From NCBI GenBank assembly GCA_900755005.1, contig CAAEEX010000121.1, positions 1 to 12,077 on the forward strand: DNA of 12,077 nucleotides, in the 5' to 3' direction. Both the position numbers and the translations under genes were made by a program. This DNA is from an uncultured Collinsella sp. (GTDB lineage: Bacteria > Actinomycetota > Coriobacteriia > Coriobacteriales > Coriobacteriaceae). This document shows, one piece after another, positions 1 to 7,423 of the stretch; positions within the stretch are counted from its first letter, which is position 1, and each line of letters opens with the position of its first letter. Below the pieces are notes generated by a model that searched no databases, had not been told where the DNA came from, and worked only from the letters and a program-made list of their open reading frames with translations.

Positions 1-54
1 GCCAGGGCGCCGCTGACCGGTGGACGGCACCGAGCCGTCTGATGACTTGAAGAA
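1..54. other. Unassigned end of an upstream unit
   Basis: These bases lie just before a strong + strand terminator, so they are probably the 3' end of an upstream transcript. Frame 3 is open from the window start to a TGA at 48-50 and frame 1 to a TGA at 40-42, but both are too short to recognise a family. A small perfect hairpin is visible (arms 23-28 and 34-39). Whether this is coding sequence or the end of a structured RNA cannot be decided here. Confidence 0.3.
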
Positions 55-84
55 GGGGGAGGCCTCGCGGCCTCCCCCTTTTTT
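55..84 (+). terminator. Strong intrinsic terminator
   Basis: A perfect 10-bp G+C-rich stem (55-64 with 69-78) with a TCGC tetraloop is followed at once by six T residues (79-84). This is a textbook Rho-independent terminator for whatever lies upstream. It separates that unit from the acpS operon. Confidence 0.93.
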
Positions 85-98
85 GTATCTCGGGCAAT

Positions 99-164
99 TT
101 GTCTCACATAGTAGCTGTGTTTTATAACCCTCGTTTGTCGCATCTTCTGTGAACGGGCTACAAT
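99..164 (+). promoter_or_regulatory. Candidate promoters of the acpS operon
   Basis: Two sigma70/sigmaA-like pairs fit between the terminator and acpS. The first is TTGTCT (99-104), 17 bases, then TTATAA (122-127). The second is TTGTCG (135-140), 18 bases, then TACAAT (159-164). The second would start transcription near 171, giving a leader of about 20 bases. Both are imperfect matches; the position after a terminator and before the first operon gene supports a promoter here, but not which one is used. Confidence 0.5.
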
Positions 165-193
165 AACTTAGTCTGTGCGATATGGAGGTGAAC

Positions 194-733
194 ATGGCTG
201 AAGCTGGTATCGGCGTTGATATCGTCGAGATTTCCCGCATGAAATCAATTCTTGAAAAGACGCCGTCGTTTGCTCGGCGTGTGTTTACCGAAGAAGAGCG
301 TGCGTATTGTGATGCATCGTCGCGTCCCGCTGCTCACTATGCCAGCCGCTTTGCTTCGCGCGAGGCGGTACTTAAAGCTCTCGGCACGGGTTTTAGTCAA
401 GGCGTGGGTCGCAAGGATGTTTCGGTAACGCGTGATAAACTCGGCAAACCGAAGGCTCTGCTTTCTGGTCGTGCTCTCGAAATCGCCCAGGATTTGGGTG
501 TTGTCGAGGTCGCTCTTTCTATTACCCTTACGGGTGACTTGGCTGTCGCTAATGCCATTGCAATCACCGAGGATGCTCGACCTAAGCCTAAGGAAGAAAA
601 GGTGAGCAACAAGAAACGCGTTGCGCAGACATTTAAAGAGGCTCGCTCTGTTTTAGATGAGCTTGAGCAGCTGCAGAATTCAGCATTGACGGAGCACTTG
701 GGCGATGCTTCGCAAGATACGCTAGGAGCATAG
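194..733 (+). CDS. acpS: Holo-[acyl-carrier-protein] synthase with C-terminal extension
   Basis: AcpS moves 4'-phosphopantetheine from coenzyme A to the conserved serine of acyl carrier protein, activating it for fatty acid synthesis. The family signature is clear: GVDIVEISR (residues 7-15, metal-binding D9) and FASREAVLKALGTG (53-66, E57 and K61), then the LGKP segment near 83-86. I chose the ATG at 194 because GGAGGTGA (184-191) sits right before it; an in-frame ATG at 182 would overlap that ribosome binding site and has none of its own. The AcpS fold ends near residue 125. Typical family members are about 120-130 residues, but this one has 179, adding about 54 charged, probably helical residues (EDARPKPKEEK onward). 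A GTG at 602, preceded by AAGGAAG, lies in frame within the tail. First gene of the operon; its stop abuts the nnr start. Confidence 0.93.
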   Translation: MAEAGIGVDIVEISRMKSILEKTPSFARRVFTEEERAYCDASSRPAAHYASRFASREAVLKALGTGFSQGVGRKDVSVTRDKLGKPKALLSGRALEIAQDLGVVEVALSITLTGDLAVANAIAITEDARPKPKEEKVSNKKRVAQTFKEARSVLDELEQLQNSALTEHLGDASQDTLGA

Positions 734-2350
734 ATGAAACCGGTTTTGAGTACCGAAGAAGTCGTTCGTCTCGAGGATATCATCGAACGCGAAGGGACTT
801 CGAAGGCCGAGCTTATGGAGCTAGCGGGTGAGTTTGCCGCCAACGAGGTCTTGAAGCTCAATCCCGATCGGGTTCTCGTTCTGGTCGGTTTTGGTAATAA
901 TGGCGGCGACGGTTGGGTTGCCGCCGATATCTTGAGCCACAAGGGTGTGGACGTGGATATCGTTTCTCCGGTTGAGCCGGATGAGATTCCTGCTGCTCTG
1001 GCACGTCATGTTGCTCGTCGAACTGCCGGCCGCGATGTGCACGTTTGCGTCGGCCCCTCGCGTGATGAACTCGAGGTTTTGATCGATAAGGCCGATGTTG
1101 TTGTCGATGCCATTTTTGGTACCGGTTTCCACGGGAATCTGCGTGCGCCGTTCTCCATTTGGATTCCTACGGTCAATGAATGCGCCGATTGTGTCGTATC
1201 CATTGATGTCCCCTCGGGCCTGAATGCAGAGACGGGCGTTGTTGATGACGACTGCATTCGTGCCGAGCGCACGGTGACGATGATTGCGCCCAAGATTGGT
1301 CTGTATAGCGCTGATGGTCCTGAGTATGCTGGCGATTTGATCTGCGGCAATCTTTACGACCGTCTTGACGAGGTCATCGATGATGTCGACCACGCCGCCG
1401 AGATTGTCGAGCCCGGTGACTTAGTTGATTACTTTGCTCCGCTACCATCGAATATCGATAAGTATTCCCGTGGCTCCGTGCTTATTGTCGCCGGATCTGC
1501 GCAATATCCTGGTGCTGCCATTATGGCGGCCAAGTCTGCAGCTCGCGCGGGTGCTGGTTACGTGGCAGTCGCGGCTCCTGACGCCTGCGCCAATCTCATT
1601 CGCATGGCACTTCCTTCGATTCCGGTCTTTGCTATTCCGTCTGATTCCCGCGGCTCCTTTGGCGCCGCTGCGCGCATGACGGTGTGCGAGATCGCAAAGA
1701 AGTACAGCTGCGTGCTGTGCGGTCCCGGTATGACGACGTCTGCCGGCGCTATGCAGGTGGTTTCGGGCTTGCTCGAGCTTGATGTACCGCTAATTTTGGA
1801 CGCCGATGCACTCAACTGCCTTGCTAAGATTGCCATTGACGGTATTGATAGTAACCCCGAGATGTATCGCCGCGAGCAGCCGTTGGTTATGACGCCGCAC
1901 TATCGTGAGCTTTCGCGCCTGGTTGCCGGTGACGAGGTGAACGACCTTGGTACCGCGATTGCGGCCGCGCAGAAGGTTGTCTGGGCTGCAGGCTCCGACA
2001 ATCTGGTGGTCATAGCCAAGGGGCCGACGACGGCTATCTGTGGCGTTGAGCGCGTGCTGCTGCCACTCTCGGGTCCGGCTTCTCTGGCAACTGCCGGTTC
2101 TGGTGATGTTCTCGCGGGTATTTTGGCCGGCACGCTTGCCACCATGCGCGACGAGATGGATCGTTGGGAGCTGCTGTATTCGTACGCCGTCGCACTTCAC
2201 AGCTACGCCGGTTTTGCCGCGGCGACGGAGTATGGTGAGAAGAGCGTTATCGCGACCGATCTTATCGACTTGATCGGTCCTGCCATGGAGCTGGCGGCAA
2301 AGGATGCGCTCGAAGATCTGGGAATCATGGACGAAGGGTCGGATGACTAA
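734..2350 (+). CDS. nnr: Bifunctional NAD(P)H-hydrate epimerase / ADP-dependent NAD(P)H-hydrate dehydratase
   Basis: This cytoplasmic repair enzyme restores damaged, hydrated NADH and NADPH. The N-terminal YjeF_N domain (about residues 1-215) interconverts the R and S epimers, and the C-terminal ribokinase-like domain (about 235-530) dehydrates the S form using ADP. Visible N-domain motifs are GNNGGDG (54-60), DAIFGTGFHG (125-134) and SIDVPSGLN (156-164). C-domain motifs are KYSRGSVLIVAG (243-254), LDADALN (355-361), TPHYREL (387-393) and TAGSGDVLAG (453-462), the last holding the catalytic Asp of the kinase-like fold. At 538 residues it is somewhat longer than the roughly 500 usual for the fused enzyme, with an acidic C-terminal end. 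The ATG follows the acpS stop with no gap, and AGGAG at 724-728 lies inside acpS, so translation is probably coupled. The acpS-nnr-alr order is common in bacteria. Confidence 0.95.
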   Translation: MKPVLSTEEVVRLEDIIEREGTSKAELMELAGEFAANEVLKLNPDRVLVLVGFGNNGGDGWVAADILSHKGVDVDIVSPVEPDEIPAALARHVARRTAGRDVHVCVGPSRDELEVLIDKADVVVDAIFGTGFHGNLRAPFSIWIPTVNECADCVVSIDVPSGLNAETGVVDDDCIRAERTVTMIAPKIGLYSADGPEYAGDLICGNLYDRLDEVIDDVDHAAEIVEPGDLVDYFAPLPSNIDKYSRGSVLIVAGSAQYPGAAIMAAKSAARAGAGYVAVAAPDACANLIRMALPSIPVFAIPSDSRGSFGAAARMTVCEIAKKYSCVLCGPGMTTSAGAMQVVSGLLELDVPLILDADALNCLAKIAIDGIDSNPEMYRREQPLVMTPHYRELSRLVAGDEVNDLGTAIAAAQKVVWAAGSDNLVVIAKGPTTAICGVERVLLPLSGPASLATAGSGDVLAGILAGTLATMRDEMDRWELLYSYAVALHSYAGFAAATEYGEKSVIATDLIDLIGPAMELAAKDALEDLGIMDEGSDD

Positions 2351-2352
2351 TC

Positions 2353-3498
2353 ATGAATAAAGCCGATTTGACGCGCTGGTCCTGGGTCGAGATCGACCGC
2401 GGGGCGCTCCGTCGCAACACGAGGGCCTATAAGAACTTGTTGAATCCGCGTCAGCGCCTGTGCTGCGTGGTCAAGGCCGATGCTTATGGTCATGGAGCTG
2501 TTGAGTGTGCCAAGATCATGTATTCGGCCGGTGCCGACATGTTTGCCGTGGCGACGGTTAACGAGGGCGTTGGGCTCCGTCAGGGCGGGATTACTAAGCC
2601 CGTCCTGATTCTAAGCGAGCCGCCTATCGAGGCTATTCCTGCATTGCTCGAATTCGATATCATGCCCTCGGTCTATACGTCCGATTTTGCTCTTGCGTAT
2701 GGCGAATGCGCCGTCGCGGCGGGCAAGGTGGGCAAGTACCATCTTGCCATCGAGACGGGCATGAACCGCATTGGCGTACATTACACGCAGGTGCTCGACT
2801 TTGTCCGCGGCATCAGCTTCCATCGCGGTATTCAGTGCGACGGCGTATTTACGCACTTTGCCACGGCCGATGAACCTTCGGGTTGGGACTACAAGCTGCA
2901 GTGCCAGCGTTTTACCGAGGCCGTTCAGGCCATTAAGGACGCAGGTTTTGAATGCGGTATCGTGCATTGTGCCAATACGCCATCCTCGATGCTCGATTCT
3001 TCAATGCACTTTGACATGATTCGTGCCGGCATCGGTTTGTATGGTCTGCAGCCATGTGAGCTGAGTGGTCGCGTGATGCAGCTTGATCCCGTCATGAGCG
3101 TCCACGCGCGTGTGACGCGCGTGGCGCATCCTGCGATGGGCGAGGGCGTGGGCTACGGCTTTACCTACCGCGTACCGCGCACGCGCGTTCAGATCTGCAC
3201 CCTTCCGATCGGTTATGCCGATGGCCTTTCGCGTACGCTTTCCAATCGTATGGACGTGCTGTATCGCGGCGAGCGTGTGCGTCAGGTGGGCAATATCTGC
3301 ATGGACCAGTTTATGGTCGCCATTCAGTCCAACCCGGCGCATGAGATTCCCGAGGCCGAGTATGGTGACGAGATGATCATTGTCGGCCGCGATGGAGATG
3401 CCGAGATTACCATGGACGAGATGGCGCGCCTACGCGGCACGATTAACTACGAGGTCGCTTGCGGCTTTGGTATGCGTCTCGATAAAGTCTACGTGTAG
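2353..3498 (+). CDS. alr: Alanine racemase
   Basis: A PLP-dependent enzyme that converts L-alanine to D-alanine for peptidoglycan peptides. The PLP-binding lysine is K41 in VVKADAYGHG. The second catalytic base, the tyrosine of the GYGFTY motif, is Y268, followed by the conserved LPIGYADGLSR stretch. The N-terminal TIM barrel (about residues 10-240) and C-terminal beta domain (about 245-380) are both complete, and 381 residues is normal for the family. The ATG lies two bases after the nnr stop. The nearest purine-rich stretch (GAAGGG, 2333-2338) is weak and rather distant, so translation is probably coupled to nnr. Being next to tsaE is a frequent arrangement in bacteria. Nothing is missing or broken. 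Confidence 0.97.
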   Translation: MNKADLTRWSWVEIDRGALRRNTRAYKNLLNPRQRLCCVVKADAYGHGAVECAKIMYSAGADMFAVATVNEGVGLRQGGITKPVLILSEPPIEAIPALLEFDIMPSVYTSDFALAYGECAVAAGKVGKYHLAIETGMNRIGVHYTQVLDFVRGISFHRGIQCDGVFTHFATADEPSGWDYKLQCQRFTEAVQAIKDAGFECGIVHCANTPSSMLDSSMHFDMIRAGIGLYGLQPCELSGRVMQLDPVMSVHARVTRVAHPAMGEGVGYGFTYRVPRTRVQICTLPIGYADGLSRTLSNRMDVLYRGERVRQVGNICMDQFMVAIQSNPAHEIPEAEYGDEMIIVGRDGDAEITMDEMARLRGTINYEVACGFGMRLDKVYV

Positions 3499-3506
3499 GA
3501 GTCGCT

Positions 3507-4127
3507 ATGGGCGTCATGCACATTCCCGGCCATAGCCATCAGGCGCCGCGTGAGGTCGCACTCGAGGAGATCGAGGCCGTTCTGGGCGAGTGTCACCTTT
3601 GCCAGCTTTACCAGTCGCGCCACAACATCGTGTTTGGCGTGGGAAACCCCCGCGCTCGCGTGATGTTTATTGGCGAGGCGCCGGGCCGTAATGAGGATTT
3701 GCAGGGCGAGCCCTTTGTGGGGGCGGCAGGCGAGGACCTCAACGGCATTTTGTCGCTGGCGGGGCTCAAACGCGAAGACGTCTACATTGCCAACGTGCTT
3801 AAGTGCCGCCCGCCGGGAAACCGCAATCCGCGCCCCGAGGAAGTGCTGGCTTGCTCACCGTTTTTGCGCGAGCAGATTCGAAGCATCTGGCCCGATATCA
3901 TCGTGACGCTCGGCAACCCCGCAACGCACTTTGTGCTCAAGACCGAGATCGGCATTACCAAGCTGCGCGGCAGGTTCCATCAGATGGGGCACTTTGTGGT
4001 GATGCCCACTTTCCATCCGGCAGCAGCGCTACGCAATCCAGCGTGGCAGGAGCTGCTGGAGGAAGACTTTAAGATGCTGGGCGACTATCTGGGGCGACAT
4101 CCCGCACCAGAGGACGCCTCGGAATAA
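3507..4127 (+). CDS. Family 4 uracil-DNA glycosylase, [4Fe-4S] type
   Basis: Removes uracil from DNA as the first step of base excision repair. Motif 1 is GEAPGRNEDLQGEPF (residues 56-70), which includes the uracil-binding pocket, and motif 2 is HPAAALRNP (170-178). Four cysteines at C29, C32, C100 and C116 have the spacing expected for the iron-sulfur cluster of UDGa enzymes; the first pair is CHLC and the third lies in VLKCRPPGNRNP. At 206 residues it is a normal length for the family. TAGGAG at 3496-3501, overlapping the alr stop, is the ribosome binding site. The protein begins with a His-rich stretch (HIPGHSHQ) outside the conserved fold. Its place between alr and tsaE is less usual than the rest of the operon order. 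The udg symbol is often applied to this family, but I leave it blank because it also denotes unrelated family 1 enzymes. Confidence 0.93.
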   Translation: MGVMHIPGHSHQAPREVALEEIEAVLGECHLCQLYQSRHNIVFGVGNPRARVMFIGEAPGRNEDLQGEPFVGAAGEDLNGILSLAGLKREDVYIANVLKCRPPGNRNPRPEEVLACSPFLREQIRSIWPDIIVTLGNPATHFVLKTEIGITKLRGRFHQMGHFVVMPTFHPAAALRNPAWQELLEEDFKMLGDYLGRHPAPEDASE

Positions 4128-4139
4128 TAAGGAGCATAT

Positions 4140-4646
4140 ATGTCCCTGGAGCGCCTGGGGGTAGGTACTTACAAAACGACTTGCGCTGCCGATACGGAGT
4201 ACTTTGGCGAGCTAATTGCACCGTGCCTTGAGGACGGAGATGTGCTCATCCTGACCGGTGGCCTGGGAGTGGGCAAAACCCACTTTACCAAGGGCGTCTC
4301 GCGCGGGCTGGGCGATGGGCATATGGTTACGAGTCCTACGTTTGCGCTCATGGCCTTTCATGATCAAGGTCGTATTCCGCTGTTTCACTTTGATCTATAC
4401 CGCCTGGAGCATGCCTACGAGCTCGAGGATACGGGCATTTTCGATGTGCTGGGCTATGAGGGTGCTTGCCTGCTGGAATGGGGCGAACAATTCCAGGACG
4501 AGCTGACGGATGAGTATCTTTCGGTGACGCTCAAGCGTGATGAGGGCGACAGCGATGTGCGAACGATAACGCTTGAGGCGCACGGTGACCGCGCAATGGA
4601 GCTTTCCCATTTGATTGATAAGGCTGTACAAGATGAGCTTGCATAA
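4140..4646 (+). CDS. tsaE: tRNA t6A biosynthesis ATPase TsaE
   Basis: TsaE is the small ATPase that acts with TsaB and TsaD in making N6-threonylcarbamoyladenosine at position 37 of ANN-decoding tRNAs. The P-loop GGLGVGKT is at residues 40-47, the TSPTFAL segment at 64-70, HFDLYRLE at 83-90 with D85 as likely Walker-B-type residue, and LLEWGEQF at 111-118. These are the family hallmarks, and 168 residues is a normal length. A good ribosome binding site, AAGGAG at 4129-4134, precedes the ATG by five bases. The last 14 bases overlap the start of the next gene, which encodes its partner subunits. The threonylcarbamoyl-AMP synthase TsaC/TsaC2 is not in the window. Confidence 0.96.
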   Translation: MSLERLGVGTYKTTCAADTEYFGELIAPCLEDGDVLILTGGLGVGKTHFTKGVSRGLGDGHMVTSPTFALMAFHDQGRIPLFHFDLYRLEHAYELEDTGIFDVLGYEGACLLEWGEQFQDELTDEYLSVTLKRDEGDSDVRTITLEAHGDRAMELSHLIDKAVQDELA

Positions 4647-7017
4647 CGACAACGCGCTGGTGGTGGCGCTCGATACCTCGACCGACATGCTTGCCTGCGC
4701 GGCAAGCTGGATTGATGGGCAGACGGGCGAGACGAAGCTCGTGAGTGGCGACCACATGTGTCGCCGTCACGCCAACGTTGAGCTCGTGAATACCGTTGAT
4801 GGCGTGCTGGCTCAAGCCGGTCTGGATCGCAGCGATGTTGGTTGCTATGTGGTCGGCCGCGGCCCGGGGTCCTTTACGGGTGTGCGCATCGGCATCTCCA
4901 CTGCCAAGGGCCTCGCGCGCGGTGCCAATGTTCCGCTGCTGGGCGTGTCGACGCTCGACGCTTGCGCTTGGACGGCGTGGAAGGCTGGCGTGCGCGGCAA
5001 GCTTGGTATCTTGGCCGATGCTATGCGCGGTGAGGTATATCCGGCGCTGTATATGCTGGTCGATGAGGGTCCCGAGCGTCAATTTGAGCGCGAACACGTG
5101 GTCAAGGCCGCCGTGGCGCTCGATGAGTGGCGCCGAGCAGCGGACTGGGACCAGGTTCAGCTGACCGGTGACGGTCTCGTGCGCTATGGCAAGCTGCTGG
5201 GTGAGGACGAGACCGCCCGCTGCGTGGAGCGCGACCTGTGGTGGCCTTCGGGCGAGGGCTTGCTGCTCGCGCACGCTGCGGGTGACGGCGATCCGGCTCG
5301 CGTCCTGCCGATTTACACGCGCCTTTCGGATGCCGAGGAAAATGAGCGCAAGCGTCTTGGTCTTGCTGAGAGTGCACAGAGCGAAATTACGGGCGTTGCC
5401 GATGAGCTCGCCGGTCGTCATCTGCAGTTCCGTCCCATGGGCGCGGCGGATGCCGAGGGCGCGAGCGCGCTAGAGGCTGCCTGCTTTGAAGGTGCCGGAC
5501 ACAAGGCATGGACGCCGGGCATGTTCCTGTCCGAACTGGGCGAGGACGTCGCTGCGCCGCGTAGTTGGTGGGTGGCACACGACGACGGCAAGCTGCTGGG
5601 CCTTGCCGGCGGTATGGTCGTGGACGGTGATGTGCAGATTCTGGATGTCGCCGTCGACCCGGCACATCGCCGTGAGGGCATTGCCCGCAAGCTGCTGTCG
5701 CATGTGAGCTATGATGCCCAGATGCTCGGCTGCACCACGGCTTCGCTCGAGGTCGAGGACGGCAACGAGGGAGCGATCGCGCTTTATAACGCTCTGGGCT
5801 TTACCGAGGCAGGACGGCGCCGCGGCTACTATGGTGCCGGCAAGGATGCCATCGTCATGACGGCTCCGCTGCCCCTGGTGCTTCCGGTCGACAATGCCTC
5901 GCCCGAGCCGACGGCGGCAGAGCAGCGCGTATGGCCGCTGCCTGCGCCTGGGCGCTCTGCCGAGGAACGTGTCGAGATTGAGCGTCGCCGCCTAGTGCTC
6001 GCTATCGAGAGCTCCTGCGACGAGACGGCGGTGGCGATTATCGATGCGGATGGCAATATGCTGGCCAACCAGGTGTCGACGCAGATTGATTTTCATGCAC
6101 GCTTTGGCGGCGTGGTGCCCGAGATCGCCTCGCGCAAGCACGTCGAGGTGATTGTGAGTGTCGTGGATGCGGCACTCGAGGACGCCGCAGCGTCGCTGGG
6201 CCTTACGGGCGGAGCCATTACACCAAGTGAGCTTGCCGCCGTGGGCGTGACGCAGGGTCCGGGCCTGGTGGGTGCTCTGGTAGTGGGCGTCGCCTTCGCC
6301 AAGGGCTTTGCCTATGCCGCCGGCAAGCCGCTCGTGTGCGTCAACCATCTGGAGGGCCATCTGTTCGCCAACCTGCTGGCGCAGCCCGATCTCAGGCCGC
6401 CGTTTATCTTCACGCTCGTCTCGGGCGGTCATACCATGCTCGTGCACGTGAAGGCATGGGGCGACTACGAGGTACTTGGTGAGACACTCGACGATGCTGT
6501 GGGCGAGGCCTTCGACAAGGTAGCCAAGGCGTTGGGTCTGGGCTATCCCGGTGGCCCCATCATCTCCAAGCTGGCCGAGACGGGCAACCCCCGCGCGATC
6601 GATTTTCCTCGCGCGCTTAACAGCAGGGGAGACTATCGTTTCTCGCTTTCGGGTCTTAAAACGGCCGTGACGCTCTACATCGAGCAGGAGACCAAGGCCG
6701 GGCGCACGATTCACCTGCCCGATCTGGCGGCTTCGTTTGAGGCAGCCGTCTTTGACGTTCAGTACAAGAAGGCCAAAAACGCCCTGCATGCCACCGGATG
6801 CAAGGAATACTGCATCGGCGGCGGCGTCTCGGCCAACCCGCATCTGCGCGAGATGATGATCAAGAAGCTTGGGCGTCAGGGGATCCGCGTAACGGTGCCA
6901 CCGCTTTCGGCGTGCACCGATAACGCAGCCATGATCGCAGAGGTTGCCCGCCGTAAATTCGACCGAGGAGAAATCTCGCCGTTCGACGTCGACGCCGATC
7001 CAAACATGACGCTGTAG
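4633..7017 (+). CDS. tsaD: TsaB-RimI-TsaD fusion protein (t6A synthesis and N-terminal acetyltransferase)
   Basis: One uninterrupted 794-residue polypeptide joins three enzymes that are often separate genes. Residues about 1-250 are TsaB, the dimerisation subunit, with VVALDTSTD and GRGPGSFTGVRIG motifs. Residues about 263-415 are a GNAT acetyltransferase of the RimI type, with ILDVAVDP, RREGIARKLL (acetyl-CoA loop) and GNEGAIALYNALGF; RimI modifies the N-terminus of ribosomal protein S18. A variable linker follows, then TsaD (about 454-794), which transfers threonylcarbamoyl to A37 of tRNA. TsaD metal ligands are H572 and H576 (NHLEGH) and D763 (CTDNAAMIA), and the LVSGGHT motif is present. 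I start it at ATG 4633, with AAGG nine bases upstream, since the open frame only extends six codons further to a TTG. It overlaps tsaE by 14 bases. Each domain is full length, so this is a true fusion, not a frameshift artefact. Confidence 0.95.
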   Translation: MSLHNDNALVVALDTSTDMLACAASWIDGQTGETKLVSGDHMCRRHANVELVNTVDGVLAQAGLDRSDVGCYVVGRGPGSFTGVRIGISTAKGLARGANVPLLGVSTLDACAWTAWKAGVRGKLGILADAMRGEVYPALYMLVDEGPERQFEREHVVKAAVALDEWRRAADWDQVQLTGDGLVRYGKLLGEDETARCVERDLWWPSGEGLLLAHAAGDGDPARVLPIYTRLSDAEENERKRLGLAESAQSEITGVADELAGRHLQFRPMGAADAEGASALEAACFEGAGHKAWTPGMFLSELGEDVAAPRSWWVAHDDGKLLGLAGGMVVDGDVQILDVAVDPAHRREGIARKLLSHVSYDAQMLGCTTASLEVEDGNEGAIALYNALGFTEAGRRRGYYGAGKDAIVMTAPLPLVLPVDNASPEPTAAEQRVWPLPAPGRSAEERVEIERRRLVLAIESSCDETAVAIIDADGNMLANQVSTQIDFHARFGGVVPEIASRKHVEVIVSVVDAALEDAAASLGLTGGAITPSELAAVGVTQGPGLVGALVVGVAFAKGFAYAAGKPLVCVNHLEGHLFANLLAQPDLRPPFIFTLVSGGHTMLVHVKAWGDYEVLGETLDDAVGEAFDKVAKALGLGYPGGPIISKLAETGNPRAIDFPRALNSRGDYRFSLSGLKTAVTLYIEQETKAGRTIHLPDLAASFEAAVFDVQYKKAKNALHATGCKEYCIGGGVSANPHLREMMIKKLGRQGIRVTVPPLSACTDNAAMIAEVARRKFDRGEISPFDVDADPNMTL

Positions 7018-7029
7018 CTGGTACGGCGC

Positions 7030-7164
7030 GGTCCCCGGACGGAGGGGCCGGATATAAGGTTTCCTGCTCTACAGTCCTGCGCAAGACGAAGGCCACATTA
7101 AGTGGCCTTCTTTGCGTGCGGAACTCGCGATAAACCTTATATCCGGCCCCTCCGTCCGGGGACC
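7030..7164 (+). repeat. Inverted-repeat element, copy 1 (33-bp perfect arms, conserved core)
   Basis: The left arm (7030-7062) and right arm (7132-7164) are perfect reverse complements over 33 bases. Between them is a 69-base centre with its own hairpin (7088-7096 with 7102-7110, loop ATTAA). The 81-base core from 7057 to 7137 matches copy 2 (11996-12076) at 75 of 81 positions with no gaps, whereas the outer arms of the copies differ. Each arm also contains CCCC...GGGG and can fold alone. The element starts 12 bases after the tsaD stop and is followed by TTTCT, so it may act as the operon's 3' end or terminator. No target-site duplication is seen. Strand is given relative to the upstream gene. 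Whether it is a structured RNA or a small mobile repeat is open. Confidence 0.88.
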
Positions 7165-7423
7165 TTTCTGTATCGATATAGCTTCTGAGCTGGTTTGGCG
7201 TCGACAACGTCCGGCAAGGTTAGCCAGCTGCGTCGAATTTCCGGCGTGCTTTAGCTGAAAGAAAAAGATGGTGTGCGGAGCTTTGCTCCGCATTTGGGAT
7301 GGGAGCTCCCGCGGCTCCCGAGGGGCATCTCTCATGCAAAAACTTTTGTCGGGTAAAGTCCGAGGTCAGTGGCGTTTTATAACGAGAAATTCAAAAAAGT
7401 TGAAAATTCATTACTTATTTGCG
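7165..7423. other. Intergenic stretch with local hairpins and no convincing gene
   Basis: No recognisable gene lies here. An 8-bp perfect hairpin with a TTT loop occupies 7274-7292, and a second with 6-bp arms (7301-7306 and 7314-7319) follows; neither has a T-run. A 35-codon ORF (7334-7441) begins with ATG eight bases after GAGGGG (7320-7325), but it runs through the cstA promoter and has no known relatives I can name. The sequence becomes A+T-rich from about 7377, which may be an upstream element for the promoter at 7424. Confidence 0.5.

Noticed and set aside
4531..5421. A 296-codon - strand ORF opposite tsaE and the TsaB part
   Set aside because: It is antisense to clear TsaE and TsaB/RimI motifs, has no ribosome binding site that stands out and no recognisable family.
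5992..6843. A 283-codon - strand ORF opposite the TsaD part
   Set aside because: It is a shadow of the TsaD reading frame, whose catalytic motifs are intact on the + strand.
7030..7164. CRISPR, integron attC site or insertion sequence as explanation for the inverted-repeat element
   Set aside because: There is no repeat-spacer periodicity, no integrase or transposase in the window, no target-site duplication, and attC sites have conserved ends with a variable centre, the reverse of what is seen here.
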